DNA from: Planococcus glaciei
GTDB lineage: Bacteria > Bacillota > Bacilli > Bacillales_A > Planococcaceae
Assembly (NCBI RefSeq): GCF_900099655.1
Contig: NZ_FNDC01000002.1
Location: 248,001-312,000, forward strand
Direction: 5' to 3'
Length of the DNA: 64,000 bases
Within the stretch, counting starts at the first letter, position 1; every line of letters begins with the position of its first letter. A model generated the notes under the pieces. The model saw only the letters and a list, made by a program, of their open reading frames with translations. It was not told the DNA's origin and did no database searches. Position numbers and translations under genes: made by a program. Below, piece after piece: positions 60,194 through 64,000 of the stretch.

Positions 60194-61312
60194 ATGAAAT
60201 CAGTCATCATTATCGGCTCTGGCATTCTGGGTGCCTCTGCTGCTTACCATGCGGCAAAATTAGGTTCAGCTGTCACCTTGATCGACCGTGAAGACGCCGG
60301 ACAAGCGACCGGTGCAGCGGCAGGTATCGTCTGCCCCTGGATATCGCAGCGCAGAAACAAGGCATGGTATGGCCTGGCAAAAAGTGGAGCCGCTTATTAT
60401 CCAAAGTTAATAACGGAACTGGAACAATTGGGTGAATCAGATACCGGCTATAAGCAAGTCGGGATTGTTAGCATTCACGAGGAAAGCAAATTGGATAAAA
60501 TGGAAGCGAAAGCATATGAGCGGCGGGAAGAAGCTCCGGAAATGGGGGAAATCAACCGTTTGTCTCCTCTTCAAACGAAAGAGCTGTTTCCTTTTGCCTC
60601 AGATGAATATGGGTCTCTGTTTGTCAGCGGCGCGGCGCGCGTGGAAGGCCATGCGATCAGAGATGCTTTGATCCGGGCGGCTATAAAACTTGGTGCCAGA
60701 AAAGTTAGTGGCAACGCCAAACTAATGGTGGAAGATTCAAAAGTGACAGGAGTCCGGACGGAAACAGAAGAATTTTTTGCAGACAGCATCATCTCGGTAG
60801 GCGGCGCGTGGGCAGCTGAATTGTTTGAACCGCTTGGATTGGCTTTGGACATTGTTCCGCAAAAAGCTCAAATTCTTCACATGCATGCAGAAGAAGATTC
60901 CGTGGTTGACTGGCCGGTGGCAATGGTGCCGTACGGCTTGTATGTTGTTCCTTTTTCAGGCGGCCGCATCATGGCTGGTGCAACACATGAAAACGATGCG
61001 GGGTTTGATACAAAGCTTACCGCCGGCGGTATCCATCACATTCTGGATAAAACATTGGACGCTGCTCCGGGGCTCGCGGCTGCAGAAGTGACGGGAGCTG
61101 GCACCGGATTCAGGCCATCCACCCAAAGTGCACTTCCAGTGATTGGGCGTGTCCCTGGCCAGCAAAATTTGTATATGGCCAATGGACTCGGCTCTTCGGG
61201 CTTAACAGCCGGCCCTTATCTCGGCAAAGAGTTGGCGAAACTGGCGCTCGGGAAACCTATCGACATCGATTTGAGTCTTTATAAAGTAGAAGAAGTATTC
61301 CGGGAAAAATAG
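60194..61312 (+). CDS. FAD-dependent amine/amino acid oxidase (DAO family)
   Basis: A 372-residue flavoenzyme of the glycine oxidase/D-amino acid oxidase type. N-terminal FAD motif VIIIGSGILGASAAYHA (4-20), then ATGAAAGIVCPW where flavin contacts lie, and the late TGAGTGFRPSTQSALPVIG and NGLGSSGLTAGP. It oxidises an amine or amino acid, giving H2O2. ATG 60194 has AGGTG 6 nt upstream; the in-frame GTG 60185 is part of that SD. The next gene starts 15 nt later, so the two probably share a pathway. Confidence 0.85.
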   Translation: MKSVIIIGSGILGASAAYHAAKLGSAVTLIDREDAGQATGAAAGIVCPWISQRRNKAWYGLAKSGAAYYPKLITELEQLGESDTGYKQVGIVSIHEESKLDKMEAKAYERREEAPEMGEINRLSPLQTKELFPFASDEYGSLFVSGAARVEGHAIRDALIRAAIKLGARKVSGNAKLMVEDSKVTGVRTETEEFFADSIISVGGAWAAELFEPLGLALDIVPQKAQILHMHAEEDSVVDWPVAMVPYGLYVVPFSGGRIMAGATHENDAGFDTKLTAGGIHHILDKTLDAAPGLAAAEVTGAGTGFRPSTQSALPVIGRVPGQQNLYMANGLGSSGLTAGPYLGKELAKLALGKPIDIDLSLYKVEEVFREK

Positions 61313-61327
61313 GAAGGCGGGAATCGC

Positions 61328-62863
61328 TTGTATTGGTGCAAAGTTGCTCGGACCCAATCTGAATTTGACGAAATCGCCAAATTGAATTATGAAACCTTCG
61401 TAGAAGAAATCCCACAGCACGAACCGGATTCTTCCGGTACGCGCGTTGACCCTTTCCATGAGCAAAACACTTATTTGATTGTGTTGGCGGATACAGCCAT
61501 TGTCGGCATGATTGCGCTTCGCGACGAGCGTCCGTTTTCACTTGATAAGAAAATTGGGAAGGTGGAAAATTTTCTTCCACATTTTGAAAAAATCTGTGAG
61601 ATCCGCCTGATGGCAGTACGAAAACCCCATCGCAATGGCCGTGTGTTTTTCCTGTTGGCCCGGGCGTTGTCGGATTACTGTTATGAACAAGGATACGATG
61701 CGGCTGTCATTTCAGGAACGACGCGGCAATTAAGGCTCTACGACCAAATCGGCTTTCAAGCGTTTGCGGAGCCTGTGGGCAAAGGAGAAGCGGTGTTTAT
61801 TCCAATGGTGACGACGCGCCAGCAATACGCAGAATCCGTAGCAGCCAGGCTGCAGACCAAAAGAAAACTGTTTCATCCTGGGCCTGTCCAGTTGACCAAG
61901 GAACTTGCGTCGCCTTTTCAAGATTTCCCCTTATCCCATCGCTCTTCGGCATTCGAGGCGCTTTGCGGGGAAGTAAGAAACCGGCTGCATCTATTGGCGG
62001 AAGCGGAGCCGCATCTGCTGGCCGGAAGCGGCACGCTTGCCAATGAAGCGATGATCGCCCAGTTGAAAAAAGAACAAACAAAAGGGCTGATTCTCGTGAA
62101 CGGGGAATTCGGCAAGCGGCTAAAAGAACAAGCCGCCAGATGGCAGCTTTCTTTTGATGCAATGGATGCCGACTGGGGCCAAGTTTTTTCGCTGGATCAA
62201 ATCAGGGGGGAACTGGCTGGCGGAAAATACGGCTGGCTGTTGATGGTGCACGGAGAAACATCTGTCGGCATGCTGAACGATTTGGATGCCATAGGGAAGT
62301 TATGTGCCGGCCTTGGAGTGAAACTATGCGTGGATGCTGTCAGTACATTCGGTGCACTTCCATTTTCTTTGAAGAAGGTCTGGCTTGCCACAGCAGTAAG
62401 CGGAAAAGCGGTTGGCACCGTAAGCGGATTAGCCATCGTTTTTTCTCACCACAAAATTGAACCGGATCCGTACTTGCCTGCTTATCTCGATATCGGCTTG
62501 TATGGCAACAAAGTGCCGTTCACTTTGTCTTATCCGCTGTTGAAAAGTTTCAAGCAGGCGCTGGCTGCCTATCCTGAAAGGTATTCGCTGTTGCAGAAGC
62601 GCTTTGAAACGATGAAAACGGAAACCGGCAATTGGCCCGCTTTAGCGGAAGGCTATCCCATACTGCTTACGTTCAAAGCAGAAGCGGACTTCAAACAGTT
62701 TCCGCTTGATGCCCATCTGTCTGGATTTGAACTGCATGCCAAGAGCGGCTATTTGAAAAACCGTAATTTATTTCAAATTTCCTGCATCCAGCCAAACTTT
62801 GAAGCGGATTGGGAATCGCTCATGAAATTTCATAAAGTGTACACGGAATACCACCAACTATAA
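61328..62863 (+). CDS. Fusion: GNAT-type acyltransferase plus class V aminotransferase
   Basis: A 511-residue two-domain protein. Residues 1 to about 165 form a GNAT/autoinducer-synthase-like acyltransferase domain (EIRLMAVRKPHRNGRVFFLL, 91-110; SGTTRQLRLYDQIGF). Residues about 178-511 are a PLP aminotransferase of class V: FHPGPVQLT (182-190), HRSSAFEAL, GSGTLANEA, the PLP-contact Asp in VDAVST (D336) and Lys in SGKAVGT (K360). It resembles serine-glyoxylate or 2-aminoethylphosphonate aminotransferases. TTG start with GGAAGGCGGG upstream. Downstream of a DAO oxidase. The joined product is unknown. Confidence 0.82.
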   Translation: MYWCKVARTQSEFDEIAKLNYETFVEEIPQHEPDSSGTRVDPFHEQNTYLIVLADTAIVGMIALRDERPFSLDKKIGKVENFLPHFEKICEIRLMAVRKPHRNGRVFFLLARALSDYCYEQGYDAAVISGTTRQLRLYDQIGFQAFAEPVGKGEAVFIPMVTTRQQYAESVAARLQTKRKLFHPGPVQLTKELASPFQDFPLSHRSSAFEALCGEVRNRLHLLAEAEPHLLAGSGTLANEAMIAQLKKEQTKGLILVNGEFGKRLKEQAARWQLSFDAMDADWGQVFSLDQIRGELAGGKYGWLLMVHGETSVGMLNDLDAIGKLCAGLGVKLCVDAVSTFGALPFSLKKVWLATAVSGKAVGTVSGLAIVFSHHKIEPDPYLPAYLDIGLYGNKVPFTLSYPLLKSFKQALAAYPERYSLLQKRFETMKTETGNWPALAEGYPILLTFKAEADFKQFPLDAHLSGFELHAKSGYLKNRNLFQISCIQPNFEADWESLMKFHKVYTEYHQL

Positions 62864-62889
62864 AAACCCGCCAATTGGCGGGTTTTTTC
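62863..62889. terminator. Bidirectional terminator
   Basis: AAAACCCGCC-AATT-GGCGGGTTTT between convergent genes, overlapping the stop of the minus-strand gene. Confidence 0.9.
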
Positions 62890-64000
62890 TATTGGGCAAT
62901 CTGCCGGTATACATCCAGGATGAACTTTTTATAAGGCAAGTCCAGCATCGGTTCGATATTTTCTTTGGCGATGGCCGCGTGCTTCACTGCTAAATCATGT
63001 CGGCCTTGCTGTTCATAAATCAACGCCAAGTATGCATCTTTTTCGTAATTCATTGACAAGTCATAAGGGTGGTGAAGGTAATCTGAAATTTTATGCTGCT
63101 GCAGCCACTTTAACGCTTCATCCAAGTTATCTTTATGATAAAGGACTTTTCCTTTTTCCAGATAAAATGCATCATAGCCTTCTTCATCTTTGTATTTTTC
63201 CAGCTTGCTATCAATGATTTTCTCAGCTTTGTCATATTCATGCGCAAAGGAAATTAAATAATGTGCTTCCAGTAAATCGAGAGTCGTTTCAATTTTTTCA
63301 TCTTCCGAGAACTCAGCGAATAACCGCAATTTGCGGACATAGTAGTCCTTACGTTCGATGTCATTTGTAAGAATGGCATGGAAACTCATCACCCGGTAAA
63401 GGTCGTTGATCTTGTAGTAAATCTGGTGCTCTCGTGAATAATCAATGCCTTCTTTTAAAAGCCGGAGCGCTTCGGCATCTTCTCCGATGGCAAAGTACAG
63501 AATGGCTTCGAGGAAATCGAAGTCGAGCTTTTTCAGTGAGTCAATAACGGCATCCCGTTCTTCAAAAGAGCGCCGTGAGTCCTGCAGCATTTTCAAAGCT
63601 TCCGCATATTCATGTTGCTGAAACGTTACCATGGCCCGGAACATATGGACATCCGCGCTGTTATTGACCAAGTGCAGTCCTTCATACATCGTTTCTGCCC
63701 GTTCCAATACAGGCTGCCAGTCCGGAAGTTTTGCATAGTACAGACTGCGGCTATAAATTTCCAAAAGTCGGGCTGACTCATATCGGTAAGGAAGTTTTTC
63801 AGCGTACGGTTCGATCTTATCGACAATCGGATTGAAATCATCCGGCTGATACAGATCTGCTTTATAAAGCGTTTCAACTTCCTGAAGCAGTTCGCGCAGT
63901 TCGGTTGTCGGGACTTCCTCAAGCAATTCATTCGGATGGACACCGAGTTGTCCTGCTATATAAGCCAAGCTTTCCATGGAAGGTTTGGCTTTGTTGTTTT
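62889..64000 (-). CDS. XRE helix-turn-helix regulator with TPR repeats (5' end outside window)
   Basis: The visible part is at least 370 residues. In-frame codons continue to the window edge upstream of ATG 63977 and read NNKAKPSMESLAYIAGQLGV, the second half of an XRE HTH domain, so the true start lies beyond 64000. The rest is a long array of TPR-like helical pairs (LLEIYSRSLYYAKL, ALKMLQDSRRSFEER, AEKIIDSKLEKY, ALKWLQQHK). Such XRE-TPR proteins, like PlcR or Rap-type sensors, often bind small peptides. No partner peptide gene is visible here. Confidence 0.82.
   Translation of the reverse strand, partial: NNKAKPSMESLAYIAGQLGVHPNELLEEVPTTELRELLQEVETLYKADLYQPDDFNPIVDKIEPYAEKLPYRYESARLLEIYSRSLYYAKLPDWQPVLERAETMYEGLHLVNNSADVHMFRAMVTFQQHEYAEALKMLQDSRRSFEERDAVIDSLKKLDFDFLEAILYFAIGEDAEALRLLKEGIDYSREHQIYYKINDLYRVMSFHAILTNDIERKDYYVRKLRLFAEFSEDEKIETTLDLLEAHYLISFAHEYDKAEKIIDSKLEKYKDEEGYDAFYLEKGKVLYHKDNLDEALKWLQQHKISDYLHHPYDLSMNYEKDAYLALIYEQQGRHDLAVKHAAIAKENIEPMLDLPYKKFILDVYRQIAQ

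Overview
This looks like chromosomal DNA of a Gram-positive, low- to mid-GC member of the Bacillales. Protein likeness, dense intrinsic terminators, frequent TTG/GTG starts with strong Shine-Dalgarno (SD) sites, and the gene mix suggest Planococcaceae (Planococcus or a close relative), but the genus is an inference from recalled protein resemblance. I see no rRNA, tRNA, CRISPR array, prophage or intact transposase gene. Genes are compact and mostly in small operons.

Layout. 0.2-8.9 kb: a ZIP metal transporter with an MntR-like operator, a DUF4003 protein whose SD lies in a hairpin, the niacin transporter NiaP behind a direct-repeat operator, a GNAT, a VmlR-type ABC-F protein behind an attenuator-like leader, and a three-gene osmoprotectant ABC transporter. 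8.9-14.7 kb: a five-gene fatty-acid degradation operon behind a FadR box and a cre site; its CoA-transferase gene looks 3'-damaged. 14.8-19.5 kb: a Trp T-box followed by trpD-trpC-trpFB-trpA, with trpF and trpB in one reading frame and no trpE or trpG. 19.5-24.7 kb: a DNA glycosylase, a DJ-1/PfpI stress protein, arsR-arsB, an unusual GNAT fusion, and ppaC.

24.7-30 kb: dispersed structured repeats, then DsbA-like protein, azoreductase, FAD/Rieske oxidoreductase, YceI and MurB. 30-40.2 kb: penicillin acylase-like protein, paired FluC fluoride channels, P1 peptidase, SulP-Usp pair, a CadC-CadA heavy-metal module and a tandem GNAT. 40.2-50.1 kb: an Lmo0937-type peptide, MntR, CvfB, a DUF1002 protein, an MhqO-type dioxygenase, small stress-type proteins, several GNATs, an MFS pump, a lipid kinase and an AraC regulator. 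50.2-64 kb: YidC, another MFS protein, a VanY-type carboxypeptidase, a 446-bp MITE-like insertion inside a duplicated terminator, cardiolipin synthase, a YisP-like prenyl synthase, a sucrose-phosphate synthase/phosphatase pair, an MBL hydrolase, a DAO-type oxidase with a GNAT-aminotransferase fusion, and the end of an XRE-TPR regulator cut by the window edge.

Linking themes. Three MhqR-like palindromes (azoreductase, YceI/MurB divide, dioxygenase) suggest one quinone/thiol-stress regulon. Five SigB-like promoters suggest a scattered general-stress set that includes the sucrose genes, which fits osmotic adaptation together with the osmoprotectant transporter. Metal handling is represented by MntR, ZIP, CadCA and ArsRB. 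The strongest candidates for new biology are the SigB-type sucrose operon, the GNAT-class V aminotransferase fusion, the structured repeat family, the trpFB fusion under a T-box, and the palindromic insertion.
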